DNA of 64,000 nucleotides from Plecoglossus altivelis (taxonomy: Eukaryota; Chordata; Actinopteri; Osmeriformes; Plecoglossidae), in the NCBI GenBank assembly GCA_036571765.1, contig BROE01000003.1, positions 16,715,857 through 16,779,856 on the forward strand, written 5' to 3'. The position numbers and the translations under genes are program-made. The notes beneath the pieces were generated by a model. The model was not told where the DNA came from. It saw only the letters and a list, made by a program, of their open reading frames with translations, and did not search any database. Below are positions 1 through 10,256 of this stretch, piece after piece (the stretch's first letter is position 1; each line of letters opens with the position of its first letter).

Positions 1-454
1 CTTTCCCTCCCTCTCTTGTTCTCTCTGTCTCTCTCTCTCTCGTTCTCTCCTTGTCTGTCTCCCTCTCTCAGTTTTAAAAATCTAAATCCTTTCACCAGTG
101 TTTAAAGTATGTTAGTCCAGCCAGCACAGTACAGATCCATGTTCTGTCCTGCAGTGTTATGTACAACTGCTGTCTGCCCTCTTATGTTCTCCTGCTCTCC
201 TCCTCTCCTCCTCTCCTGCTCTCCTCCCCTCCTCCTCTCACGCTCTCCTCCCCTCCTCCTCTCACGCTCTCCTCCTCTCCTCCTCTCACGCTCTCCTCCC
301 CTCCTCCCCTCCTCCACTCTTCTCCTCCTCTCATGCTCTCATGCTCTCCGCTTTCTTCTCCTGCTCTCCTCTCCTCCTCTCCTGCTCTTCTCTCCTGCTC
401 TCTTCCTCTCCTCCACTCCTCTCATGCTCTACTCCTCTCTCCTATGTCTCCCAG
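1..454. repeat. reln intron with CT-rich low-complexity DNA
   Basis: Long run of CTCTCCTCC-type units (about 180-440) ending at the acceptor CTCCCAG of exon 455. Open frames over it on both strands are low complexity. Confidence 0.85.
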
Positions 455-3400
455 GAGTGTTAGTCCAGTTCTCCACCAACAACGGCGTGCAGTGGCAGTT
501 TCTGAGGGAGCTGGACTTTGGCTCCTTCCTGGAGCCGCAGGTGGTCACCATCGAGCTGCCGCCCCAAGCTAAGACCCCCTATACTGTGTTCCGCTGGTGG
601 CAGCCACAGCAGGGTGAGGGGGTGGTGACACACACTTACATGCACGCACTCATACACACATACACACACTCACACACACACAGTCACACTCACATACACA
701 CACACTCACTCTCACATACACACACTCACATACACACCTACACTCTCGCACATACTCACATTCAAAACTCGTGCTGTCACACACACATTCATATTGACAT
801 ACATCTTGTCTGTCTGTCTGTCTGTCTGTCTATCATGTATGTCATATCTGTCTGTCTGTCTGTCTTTCTGTCTTGTCTATCATGTATGTCATATCTGTCT
901 GTCTGTCTACCTGTCTACCTGTCTACCTGTCTTGTCTATCGTGTATGTCATATCTGTCTGTCTGTCTGTCTGTCTACCTGTCTACCTGTCTTGTCTATCA
1001 TGTATGTCATATCTGTCTGTCTGTCTGTCTCTCTCTCTGTCTGTCTGTCTACCTGTCTACCTGTCTTGTCTGTCATGTATGTCAAATCCGTCTGTCTGTC
1101 TTGTCCATCATGTATGTCATATCTGTCTGTCTGTCTGTCATGTATATCATATGTGTCTGTCTCCTCCCCAGGTAAACACTCTGCCCAGTGGGCACTGGAT
1201 GACGTCCTGATCGGCATGAATGACAGTTCCAGGACAGGCTTCCATGACAAGTTTGACGGCAGCTCCCCTCTCAGACACAACTGGTACCGCGTGCAGGGCG
1301 GGGAGGTGACAGTGGACTGTCTGTCATTGGACACGGCCCTGACCTTCAACTCTGAAGCCATCGACAGTACGACACTCACACACGTACACACTCACGTGTT
1401 CGCACTCACACGTGCATACACGTACACACGCACACTCACATGTTCACGCTCACACGTACACACACGCACACATGCACACTCACATATGCAGACACACACG
1501 TACACACGCACACTCACATATTCAGACACACACCTACACATGCACACATGGGTATACCCTCCCATTCAAATGAATGGTACAATGTGACTAAACCTTTGGC
1601 TGGTAGTGTATATACACACGCACATATGCAGATATACGTACACACTTAATTATACGCATGTACATCCACACTTACATATGCAGACACACGCACACACTGC
1701 ATCTCAATACGTTAGCAAGGGACTCAGGCTGAAAGCGAATCAGCCATGGTCGTCGACACCCACATCTCATGAATAATGAATTCCTCCAAACGTGATTGAA
1801 CATCCTGGTAGTTATTTATGAGCATGTGTCGTTTGGAGTGGATTTCCTTTGTGCAAATATCAAATGACATTCTGGGTTTGTCCATTAAGCCAGCCCTCCA
1901 AGAGTCATTTGGCAACGAATCCATGTGTGTAAATGTGTGTTGTAGCCACATGATGTGTGTGTTCCCCTATGGATGAAATAGACACACACATGAATCAATA
2001 GCAGCTATTATACACCCCCGCTCGCTCTCTACACACACACACACACACACACACACGTGTGGGGGCGTACATCCGCACTCATTTTTCATGGTGTCTTGCG
2101 AATACTTCCGTGCTCCTATTGTTCAAAAGCTAGAACATACATAACCCTCCTAAGTAACTTTTTTCAGATTGAATTCATACACATATCATGGCATGACATG
2201 ACACAGTGTAACATGGTGTAACATGGTGTGACATGGTGTAACATGGTGTGACATGGTGTAACATGGTGTAACATGGTGTAACATGGTGTAACATGGTGTG
2301 ACATGGTGTAACATGGTGTAACATGGTGTAACATGGTGTGACATGGTGTGACATGGTGTGACATGGTGTAACATGGTGTAACACGGTGTAACACGGTGTG
2401 ACACGGTGTAACATGGTGTGACATGGTGTGACACGGTGTAACACGGTGTAACATGGTGTAACATGGTGTAACATGGTGTAACATGGTGTAACACGGTGTA
2501 ACATGGTGTAACATGGTGTAACATGGTGTAACATGGACTGTGGACAGGAAACCTGCAACCAGACATAGCATTCGTCATCTCACATCTTCACCTTTCTGTC
2601 TCCCTCCCCCCTCCTTCCCTCCCTTCTCTTCCTCCATCCCCTCCACTATCACCTCCCCTCCTCCCCCTCTCCCTCCCTCCTCTCCTCCTCCCTCCCTCTT
2701 TTCCCTCACCTCCCTCCCTCCTCTCCTCACCTCCCCCCCTCTCCTTCCCTCCTCTTTTTCTCCCTCTTCCTCCCTACCTCCCTCCTTTCCCTCACCTCCC
2801 TCCTCTCCCCCTTCCTCCTCTCCTCCCTCCCTCCCTCCCCCCCCCCCACAGAGAAGCCCCGCTATGCTGAGAGCTGGGACTTTGAGGTGTCTGGCTCCTC
2901 CTTCCTGCAGTTCGACCTGAGCATGGGATGCAGCAAGGCCCTGCAGTCAGCCACGCTGGCCCATGGCGTCCGCCTGGAGTTCTCCACCGACTGCGGCCGC
3001 CACTGGACCCTGCTCACGCCCGAGTGCGTGCCGCCTGCCATCGGCTGCGCCGGCTACACACAGAGCTCCATCTACATGTCTGCCCAATACAAGACCTGGC
3101 GGAGGGTCACCGTCTACCTGCCCAGCGCGGCCAAGTACGTGTGTGTGTGTGTGTGTGTTTGAATGTGTGTATGCCCGTGTGTGTGTGCCTGTGAGTGTAC
3201 GCCTGTGTGTGTGTGCCTGTGTGCCTGTGAGTATATGCCTGTGTGTGTGTGTGTGCCTGTGTGCCTGTGTGCCTGTGTGTGTGTGTGTGTGTGTGTGTGC
3301 TGGCTCAGATAAACCCAGTCTAGAACGCTTTGTGGACACGCCTTGCTATCTCCCTCCAGTTCTCCCAGAACCAGGTTCCGCTGGATCCAGACTCACTTCA

Positions 3401-4641
3401 CCCCCGGAGCGGAGGGCTGGGCCCTGGACAACGTGCTGCTGGCTCCTGGCTGTCCCTGGATGTGCTCTGGACACGGTCTCTGTGACAACGGACGCTGTGT
3501 GTAAGTCACACACAAACACACACTCAAAAATCCCTTCAACATTTGGACTGCCTGAACCGATGACCTTAATCCCCCGCCCCTCATCCCCCTCTCAGGTGTG
3601 ACCGTGGTTACGGAGGGGCGCACTGCGTACCTCTGGAGCCTCTGCCCTCCATCCTGAGAGACGACTTCAACGAGAACCTGCACGCGGAGCAGTGGCCCGA
3701 GTTGTACGGGGCAGAGCGGGGAACCCTGAGCGGGGAACCCCTGAAGTCTGGCACCGCTCTCATCTTCAAAGGGGTGAGAACGCCCTCCCACAGGGGTCAC
3801 ATGACCCGGAACCTCCCTATTGTGCATTAGGACACTTTTTTGTGTATGTCATTATTTCCCATTGTTTGATCTTGGTCTATCTGTATTGTGCGCGTGTGTG
3901 CGTGCGTGTGTGTGTGTACGGTTTGTAGGACGGTCTGCGTTTACTGGTGTCTAGAGATCTGGACTGCACCAGCACGCTCTACATTCAGTTCTCCTTCAAG
4001 TTCATCACCAAGGGTGGGTGTGTCTCTCCCTCGATCTCTGCTGTGTCTGCTCTGCTACATGGTGGATTGACAGTGTGTGCATGTGTGTGCGTGTTCATGT
4101 GTTCCCAGGCGTCCCAGAGCGCTCCCACTCTGTCCTCCTCCAGTACTCTGTAAATGGAGGCATCAGCTGGCTCCTACTGGATGAGTTCTACTTCCCCACC
4201 TCCACCGACACCCTGTTCCTCCACCTGGCCCTGCCTGCCAGCGCCCAGACCAACGCCACCCGCTTCCGCCTCTGGCAGCCCTACAACAGCGGTGACAACG
4301 CACGCACACACCCTTACGCACACGTTTACTCACGCATGTACATACACCTACAAAATCAAACCCTCTATATGAACTCCTCAGCTTTTAACGTCACACACGC
4401 GCACGCACAGACATTCACTCCCACACTCGTGAGACGACTCCCGGCGCTGTGTGTGTGTGTGTGTGTGTGCAGGTAAGAAGGAGGAGGTGTGGGTGATCGA
4501 TGACCTCATCATCGACGGCAGCTCGCTCCACAACCCCCCGGTGGTGTCGGACAGCTTCGAGGGAGGCCCGCAGGAGGGGAACTGGCTCTTCTACCCTGGA
4601 GGAAACACAGGCCTCTACTGTCCCTACCAGAAGAGCGGCCT
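455..4641 (+). CDS. reln: reelin, exons for repeat 3 (second half) to start of repeat 5 (partial gene, 5' end outside window)
   Basis: Reelin is a large secreted glycoprotein that signals through ApoER2 and VLDLR to Dab1 in neuronal positioning. Exons read here: 455-613, 1172-1366, 2852-3134, 3369-3500, 3596-3773, 3929-4013, 4109-4291 and 4473-4641. All have AG acceptors and GT donors, and the phases join. The translation shows Asp-box/BNR-like subrepeats (FRWWQPQ, GKHSAQWALDDVLIGMNDSS) and the fourth reelin EGF module (CPWMCSGHGLCDNGRCV then CDRGYGGAHC, split between 3369-3500 and 3596-3773). By recalled alignment the first exon corresponds to about human residue 1528, so the first ~44% of the protein lies left of this window. 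Exon 1172-1366 uses the donor A|GTACGA, the least certain junction. Family assignment is secure. Confidence 0.95.
614..1171 (+). repeat. reln intron with CA repeats and TGTC/ATGTATGTCATA repeats
   Basis: A CA-rich part (625-800) is followed by a tandem array of TCTGTCTGTCTG and TTGTCTATCATGTATGTCAT units, roughly 55-70 bp in higher-order period, up to the acceptor. Confidence 0.85.
1367..2851 (+). other. reln: reln intron (1485 bases)
   Basis: Contains CA-rich DNA (1370-1700), about 450 bases of unique sequence (1715-2165), the 10-bp minisatellite at 2205-2535 and a CT-rich stretch ending in a C-run at the acceptor. No coding signal apart from repeat frames. Confidence 0.8.
2205..2535 (+). 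repeat. 10-bp minisatellite ACATGGTGTA/G
   Basis: About 33 tandem copies of ACATGGTGT followed by A or G, with ACACGGTGT variants. All three minus-strand frames stay open (CYTMLHHVTP type repeats) because the 10-bp period cycles through the frames; these are not genes. Confidence 0.95.
3135..3368 (+). repeat. TG-rich repeat beginning at the donor of reln exon 2852-3134
   Basis: The donor GTACGTGTGTGTGTG runs directly into TGTGTGCCTGTGTGCCTGTG repeats to about 3300. Confidence 0.85.
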
Positions 4642-4679
4642 GTGAGTGCCTGGTCGTCCCTCAGCCTTCGCTTGAACCT

Positions 4680-4805
4680 TGACCTGTCCCTGAGCCTAAC
4701 AGTAACCTTACTGTAACCCTTACCCTCACACTAACCCTTCACCTTGTCCAAACTTAACCCCTAAAGTTCAACCCCTAGCCCTAAACCCTTAGCTCAACCC
4801 AAAGC
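4680..4805 (+). repeat. degenerate telomere-like CCCTAACC tract in reln intron
   Basis: Repeated CTAACCCTT/CCCTAAACCC-like words without a strict period. Probably an intronic simple repeat rather than a fusion relic. Confidence 0.6.
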
Positions 4806-4951
4806 TCTTAGCAAATGTGTCTGCGGTCATTGAAACAAGCAACTGTCTGTGTCTTTAGTTCCATATTTACCATGGAATGAGTCATGATTGGAATTCCTAG
4901 AGGATAGAGTACGTTTGTTTGTGATGCCAGCGCGTCCCTGCCCCGTTCCAG

Positions 4952-5487
4952 GGAGGAGGATGAGTCTGCCATGGTGTTTGTCTCCAGCGAGCCGGGAGAA
5001 CATTCCATCACCACCAGGGATATTGACGTCAACGAGAACACCATCATCCAGTTTGAGGTAGGGATGAAGCTGGAAGCACCAGCAAGGGTTGAAGTCTCAG
5101 AGGAACATTAGAGAACAGGCCAGAACGTGGTGGAGCTAGCTCGCTCTGAGGATGTTCATCGTGTTTCCATGACACCCAGATCAACGTGGGCTGCACGGCA
5201 GACAGCTCCTCTGCCAACCCTGTCAGGCTGGAGTTCTCGCGAGACTTCGGGGCCACCTGGCACCTCCTGGTGCCCCTGTGCTCGGGCGGGCCCCAGCCCT
5301 CGTCCCTCTGCTCCACTGAGCTCCACCCGGCCAGCATCTACTACCCCGGCACCACCCAGGGCTGGAGGAGAGAGGTCGTCCACTTTGGGAAGCTGCGGCT
5401 GTGCGGGTGAGGATCACCAGGCTCCGCCTCCATGCTTCTTTCTCTTCTTCGTCTGTCTGTCTCACTCACTCCTTCCTTCTCCTTCTG

Positions 5488-5529
<42 letters not shown>

Positions 5530-6979
5530 CTCCCTCTCTCTCACCTCTAACCCCTCCCTCTCTCTCTCACCTCTCCCTCCCTCTTTTTACCGCGCTCTCA
5601 CCTCTCTCTCACCTCTTCCTTCCTTCCTCTCTTTCACCTCTCCCTCCTTCTCTCTTACCTCTTTCTTATCGCTCTCTCACCCTCTTTCATCTCTCCCTCC
5701 GTCTCTCACTTATCTCTCCCCTGTCTCCCTCTCCCTCCCTCTCTGTCCTCTCTCTCTCCAGGTCTGTGAGGTTCCGTTGGTACCAGGGCTTCTACTCCAG
5801 TGGCTCCACCCCCCCTACCTGGGCCCTGGACAACGTGTACATCGGCCCCCAGTGCCAGGACATGTGTAACGGGCATGGGGCGTGTGTGGGGGGCACCCAC
5901 TGTGCATGTGACTCGGGCTACTCGGGTCCTGACTGCTCCCTGCCCGACATCCCGAACCCAGACTTCCTCAAGGAGGACTTTGAAGGTAATGCAACATGCA
6001 GACACTTGATGGAGTGTGTGACAAGTATAATCCCCACCTGAAGACTGGTGTTTAAAGTGATGTTCTCTGAACGGAAAATGGCAGAGGGCACCTCAATGAC
6101 CGCCCTTATTTGTGTGTGTGTTTGGTGTGTGTGTTTTTGTTGTATGTGTGTGTTTGGTGTGTGTGTGGTGTATGGGTGTGTGTGTTTGGCATGTGTGTGT
6201 GGGTGTATTTGGCGTGTGTGTGTGTTTGGTGTGTGTGTGTGTGTATGTATTTGGTGTGTGTGTGTGTTTGTTGTGTGTGTGTGTGTTTGGTGTGTGTGTG
6301 TGTTTGGCGTGTGTGTGCAGGAGGAGCGGTGGACGGAGAGCGCTTCAAGCTGCTGAGCGGAGGGAAGCCATCCAGGAAGTGTGGCATCATGTCCAGTGGA
6401 AACCACCTGTTCTTCAGCGAGGACGGCCTGCGCATGCTGGTCACTAGCGACATGGACCTGTCCAACGCCAGGTATCCACACACACACGCGCGCACGCACA
6501 CATACACACACACACACAAGGTTCACTACAGAAAAATATGCACTTCTCTTTTGGGGATGTTTGTTTTCAACAAGTCTGTGCTGTCCGTGTGTGTCTGTCT
6601 TTGTGCCTGTGTGTGTTTGTACCTGTGTGTGTACTTGTGTGTTTGTACCTGTGTGTGTTTGTACCTGTGTGTGTACTTGTGTGTTTGTACCTGTGTGTGT
6701 TTGTACCTGTGTGTGTGCAGGTTCGTCCAGTTCTTCCTGCGTCTGGGCTGTGGGAAGGCGTCTCCAGACCCGCGCTCCCAGCCTGTGCTCCTCCAGTTCT
6801 CTGTGGACGGTGGGCTGACCTGGGGTCTGCTCCAGGACTTCCTGTTCAGCAACAGCAGCAACCAGGCCCGTCTTGTTGCCTTGGAGATCCCCCTGAGGGC
6901 TCGCACGCCCTCCACACGTCTGCGCTGGTGGCAGCCCTCGGAGAACGGTCACTTCTACAGCCCCTGGGTCATCGACCAG
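4952..6979 (+). CDS. reln: reelin, exons for repeat 5 with EGF module 5
   Basis: Exons 4952-5057, 5180-5406, 5762-5985, 6321-6471 and 6721-6979 continue the reading frame of the preceding reelin block. The fifth EGF module (CQDMCNGHGACVGGTHCACD) lies in 5762-5985. The Cys codon at 5402-5404, in LCGSV at the end of exon 5180-5406, aligns (from memory) with human Cys2101, which forms the interchain disulfide of the reelin dimer. The subrepeat-B exon 6721-6979 shows the typical TRLRWWQPSENGHFYSPWVIDQ pattern, abridged here as LRWWQP and WVIDQ. Acceptors at 6321 and 6721 are preceded by TG repeats instead of a normal pyrimidine tract. Confidence 0.95.
5450..5760 (+). repeat. CT-rich microsatellite/minisatellite in reln intron
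   Basis: CTCTCTCT and CCCTCCCTCTCTCTCACCTC units leading to the acceptor CTCTCCAG of exon 5762. Confidence 0.85.
6105..6320 (+). repeat. TGTGTTTGG(T/C) repeat before reln exon 6321
   Basis: Tandem TGTGTGTGTTTGGTGTG units ending directly in GTGTGTGTGCAG, the acceptor. No pyrimidine tract is present. Confidence 0.85.
6590..6720 (+). repeat. TGTGTGTTTGTACC repeat before reln exon 6721
   Basis: Tandem GTGTGTTTGTACCTGTGTGT units of about 30-50 bp ending at the acceptor GTGTGCAG. Confidence 0.85.
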
Positions 6980-7283
6980 GTGAGGGCTGAAGTTCAAGGA
7001 GCGTGGCTGGGTCCAACCCTGGAGCTCGCAGCGTCTAACCCTGCTGTTTAGGTGGAGATGGTGGCCTAGATCTCTCTGTGTTGGAGCAACTACTGAAGCA
7101 GCAGGCATGCTCACTTTACAGCACATGAACCTGATGCTCTCCCCTCTCTCTCTCCTTCTCTCTCTCCCTCTGTCTCTCCCTCCCTCTGTCTCTCCCTCCC
7201 TCTCCCTCTCTCTCTCTGTCTCTCCCTCTGCTCCCTCCCTGCCCTCCCTCCTCACCCCTCTCACCCCCCTCCCCCTTCCTCAG

Positions 7284-9314
7284 GTGGTGGTTGGGGGTAG
7301 TGCCAGTGGCTGGGGCCCTCTGGAGGACGACTTCTCCTCCATGGATGGTCGTTCATGGCTGCTCCACCCAGGAGGCACACGCATGCCCGTGTGCGGCTCA
7401 GACGGCCCCGCCTTCGCCTTCATCGAGAAGTCCAACACCCGCTACGCCGTCACCACCGACATCAGCCTGGGCCAGGACGCCTTCATCCAGTTTGACTTCT
7501 CAGCCTCCTGTTCCGTCACCAACTCCTGCTACTGTAAGCAGACCTAGCTGAGGGGGGTGGGTTAGGGTTGAGTTAGGGTTAAGGCTGAGTTAGGGCTAGT
7601 GCTCGGGTTGGGGGTTAGGTTACGGTTTGGGTTAGTGTCCATGCATGGTTTCGGTCAAGGTAACAGGACAGGAACACACTTGTGTCGATATGATAAGGGG
7701 ATCATTATTGAATCCTGTTGCTGATCTCCACTGGTGGTTTCTAACTTTTCCTCTGTGTGTTTTTCATCCCTGCGTGTTCCCCTCCTCAGCCATAGAGCTG
7801 GAGTACTCCTTGGATCTGGGTTTGACTTGGCAGCCTGTGGTAAGAGACTGTCTGCCCACCAGCCCAGACTGCTCCTCCTACACCCTGCAGAAGCTGCTGA
7901 TGGCTGATACCTTCAACAAGTGGGGGCGTGTCACCCTGCCCATCCCCAGTTACGCCAGGTCACTACTTCCTGCCACACACACACATACACACACACATAC
8001 ATACAGGAGATATACACACATACACACATGCAGGCACACCAATTATGAGCAAATATATGGTTACATGTACACATACATGCATACAGTCTGTAGATTCACA
8101 TGTATGATGGTGGTACATGCTATAACTGTGTGTGTATTTGTGTGTGCATGTGTGTGTGTATATGTGTGTACATGTGTGTGTACATGTGTGTGCATGTACG
8201 TGTGTGTGTGTGTGTACATGTGTGTGCATGTACGTGTGTGTGTGCATGTACGTGTGTGTGTGTGTGTGTACATGGACGTGTGTGTGTGTGTGTCAGGTCC
8301 CCGGCCACCAGGTTCCGTTGGTTCCAGCAGGCTCCGTTTGACAAGCAGCAGACCTGGGCTCTGGACAACCTGTACATCGGAGACAGCTGCCCTGACATGT
8401 GCTCTGGACATGGACGCTGCCAGCAGAGCTCCTGCGTGTGAGTGCACACACACACACACACACACACATACACGCGCACACACACACAGACACACACACA
8501 CACACACACACACATACATACATACATGTACAGACACACACACACGTACAGACACACACACACATACGTGTACAGACACACACACACACACATCCACACT
8601 TGTGCACACGCACACACACACACGAGCACACACACACATGTACAGACACACACACACATCCACGCACGTGCACACACACACACACACGAGCACACACACA
8701 CACATACAGACACACACACACCTACATGTACAGAATGCAGTGCAGTGGCTATGCTAAGCGCTCTTCTCTCCACTGTCACCTCCCCCCAGGTGTGACCCGG
8801 AGTGGGGCGGTGAGTACTGTGAGGAGCCCGTGGGGCCCCTGCCCTCCCAGCTGAAGGACAGCTTCAGCAGGTCCCCCTCTCTCAGCCACTGGCACCTGGT
8901 GACCGGGGCCAAGCTCAGCTCCGTCTGTGGAGCCGTGGCCTCCGGGGCAGCGTTGCACTTCAGTGGGGTACGCCTCTCTCTATCCAGCCCTCTGTCTGGT
9001 TAGCTCTTCATCTGCCAGCCCTCTGTCTGGTTAGCTCTTCATCTGCCAGTCTCCCTCTCTCCTCTCATCTCTCCCTCCAGTCTCCCTCTCTCCTCTCATC
9101 TCTCCTTTCGGTCATCCATCTATCCGTTTGTCTGTCCGTTCATCTGTCTAATGATTTATCCTTCCAACCATCAGTCCATTTCTCCTTCCATCTTGCTGTC
9201 TATCGGTTGACCCATCCACCGATCTCTCTGTTTACATTTTCCCTCTTGTATTGACCACTATGTGTGTGCGTGTGTGTGTGTGCACGCGCATGTGTGTGTG
9301 TGTGTGTGTGTGTG

Positions 9315-9357
<43 letters not shown>

Positions 9358-10078
9358 ATGTGTGTGTGCTTGCACGCCCACAGAGCTGCAGCCGGCAGCT
9401 GGTGACTGTGGACCTGAACCTGACCAACGCAGAGTTCATCCAGTTCTACTTCATGTACGGCTGCATGATCCCCCCTAGCAACCGTAACCAGGGCGTGCTG
9501 CTGGAGTTCAGTCTGAACGGAGGGATCAACTGGATCCTGCTGACGGAGATCTTCTACGACCTTTACACCAAGCCCGGGTGGGTGTTCACACACAAACACA
9601 CACACAGACACACACACACAAAGAAACACACAAGCATACACACAAACAAACACACAAACAAACACTCACACACTTGTAAGGCCTTTCTTTTGCAGTACTT
9701 CAGCTATGCAATGCAGGACTACTAAATGCACGATTCGTAAAGCATTATGGATAAAAGCGTCCTTCTAAATGGATGAAACTAAATTGAATGTTTTCTTACT
9801 CTCTGCTGCCGTGTGTCTCTTCAGGTTCGTCAACGTGTTGCTGCCCCCTGCTGCCCGACAGGAGGGCGTGCGTGTGCGCTGGTGGCAGCCACAGCACGAG
9901 GGGGCGGACCACAGCGACTGGGCCCTGGACAATGTTCTGATCGCCGGCTCCGACCCGCGGGCGCAGATCTCCGACACCTTCGGAGGGGTGGCGCTGCCCA
10001 ACCACGAGCGAGCGCCTGCGGACGGGACCACGACGGGGAGGGCGGGGCTTGTCAGCGAGCAGGAGGACACGCCCATAG
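7284..10078 (+). CDS. reln: reelin, exons for repeat 6 with EGF module 6, receptor-binding lysines and C-t cleavage region
   Basis: Exons 7284-7533, 7790-7958, 8297-8437, 8790-8967, 9384-9577 and 9825-10078 join in frame. Repeat 6 carries the lysines needed for ApoER2/VLDLR binding in mammals (human K2360 and K2467). Here Lys codons sit in FIEKSNTRY (7428-7430) and FDKQQTW (8343-8345), exactly 107 residues apart as in human, so the receptor site looks intact. EGF module 6 is CPDMCSGHGRCQQSSCV, split between 8297-8437 and 8790-8967. The last exon contains HERAPADG; its Ala-Asp junction (10020/10021) aligns with the mammalian C-t protease site (human A2688/D2689). Introns are short and rich in CA/TG repeats. 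Confidence 0.95.
7552..7635 (+). repeat. degenerate telomere-like TTAGGG tract in reln intron
   Basis: GGTTAGGGTTGAGTTAGGG and similar words, about ten GGTTAG/TTAGGG steps, strand-opposite in sense to the tract at 4680-4805. Confidence 0.65.
7970..8296 (+). repeat. CA then TG microsatellite in reln intron
   Basis: ACACAC run (7975-8035), about 90 bases of mixed sequence, then TGTGTACATG/TGCATGTACG repeats ending at the acceptor TGTGTCAG. Confidence 0.85.
8440..8735 (+). repeat. CA-rich repeat with ACATGTACAGACACAC units
   Basis: Starts at the donor of exon 8297-8437 and fills most of the intron. Open frames on all strands here are artefacts of dinucleotide repetition. Confidence 0.9.
8985..9110 (+). 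repeat. two short tandem duplications in reln intron
   Basis: A ~36-bp unit (CCAGCCCTCTGTCTGGTTAG and on) occurs twice, followed by a second ~34-bp duplicated unit (CCAGTCTCCCTCTCTCCTCT and on). Confidence 0.8.
9264..9383 (+). repeat. TG microsatellite before reln exon 9384
   Basis: Long TG dinucleotide run with a few CA/GC interruptions ending CACGCCCACAG. Confidence 0.9.
9733..9778 (+). mobile_element. L2/SINE-type 3'-tail fragment
   Basis: GGATAAAAGCGTCCTTCTAA resembles the GGATAAAAGCGTCTGCTAAATG tail common to L2-mobilised fish SINEs. Only the tail is present; family not assigned. Confidence 0.5.
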
Positions 10079-10165
10079 GTGGGGGTCGCTGGTGGATGGG
10101 TGGATGAGTGGTGTCTCTGGGAGTCTCTCCTGGACAGGACTACAGGACTACTTCCACGTGGTCAT

Positions 10166-10202
<37 letters not shown>

Positions 10203-10256
10203 ATGCCTCTCTCCTCTTCACGCTTGTCTTCTATGTCTCTCTCCCCTCTCTCTTAG

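Noticed and set aside
109..1587. 492-codon plus-strand frame
   Set aside because: Runs through reln exons 455-613 and 1172-1366 and the repeat-rich introns between; the conserved parts are already in the spliced reln model and the rest is microsatellite.
5918..7264. 448-codon minus-strand frame
   Set aside because: Antisense of reln exons plus TG and CT repeats.
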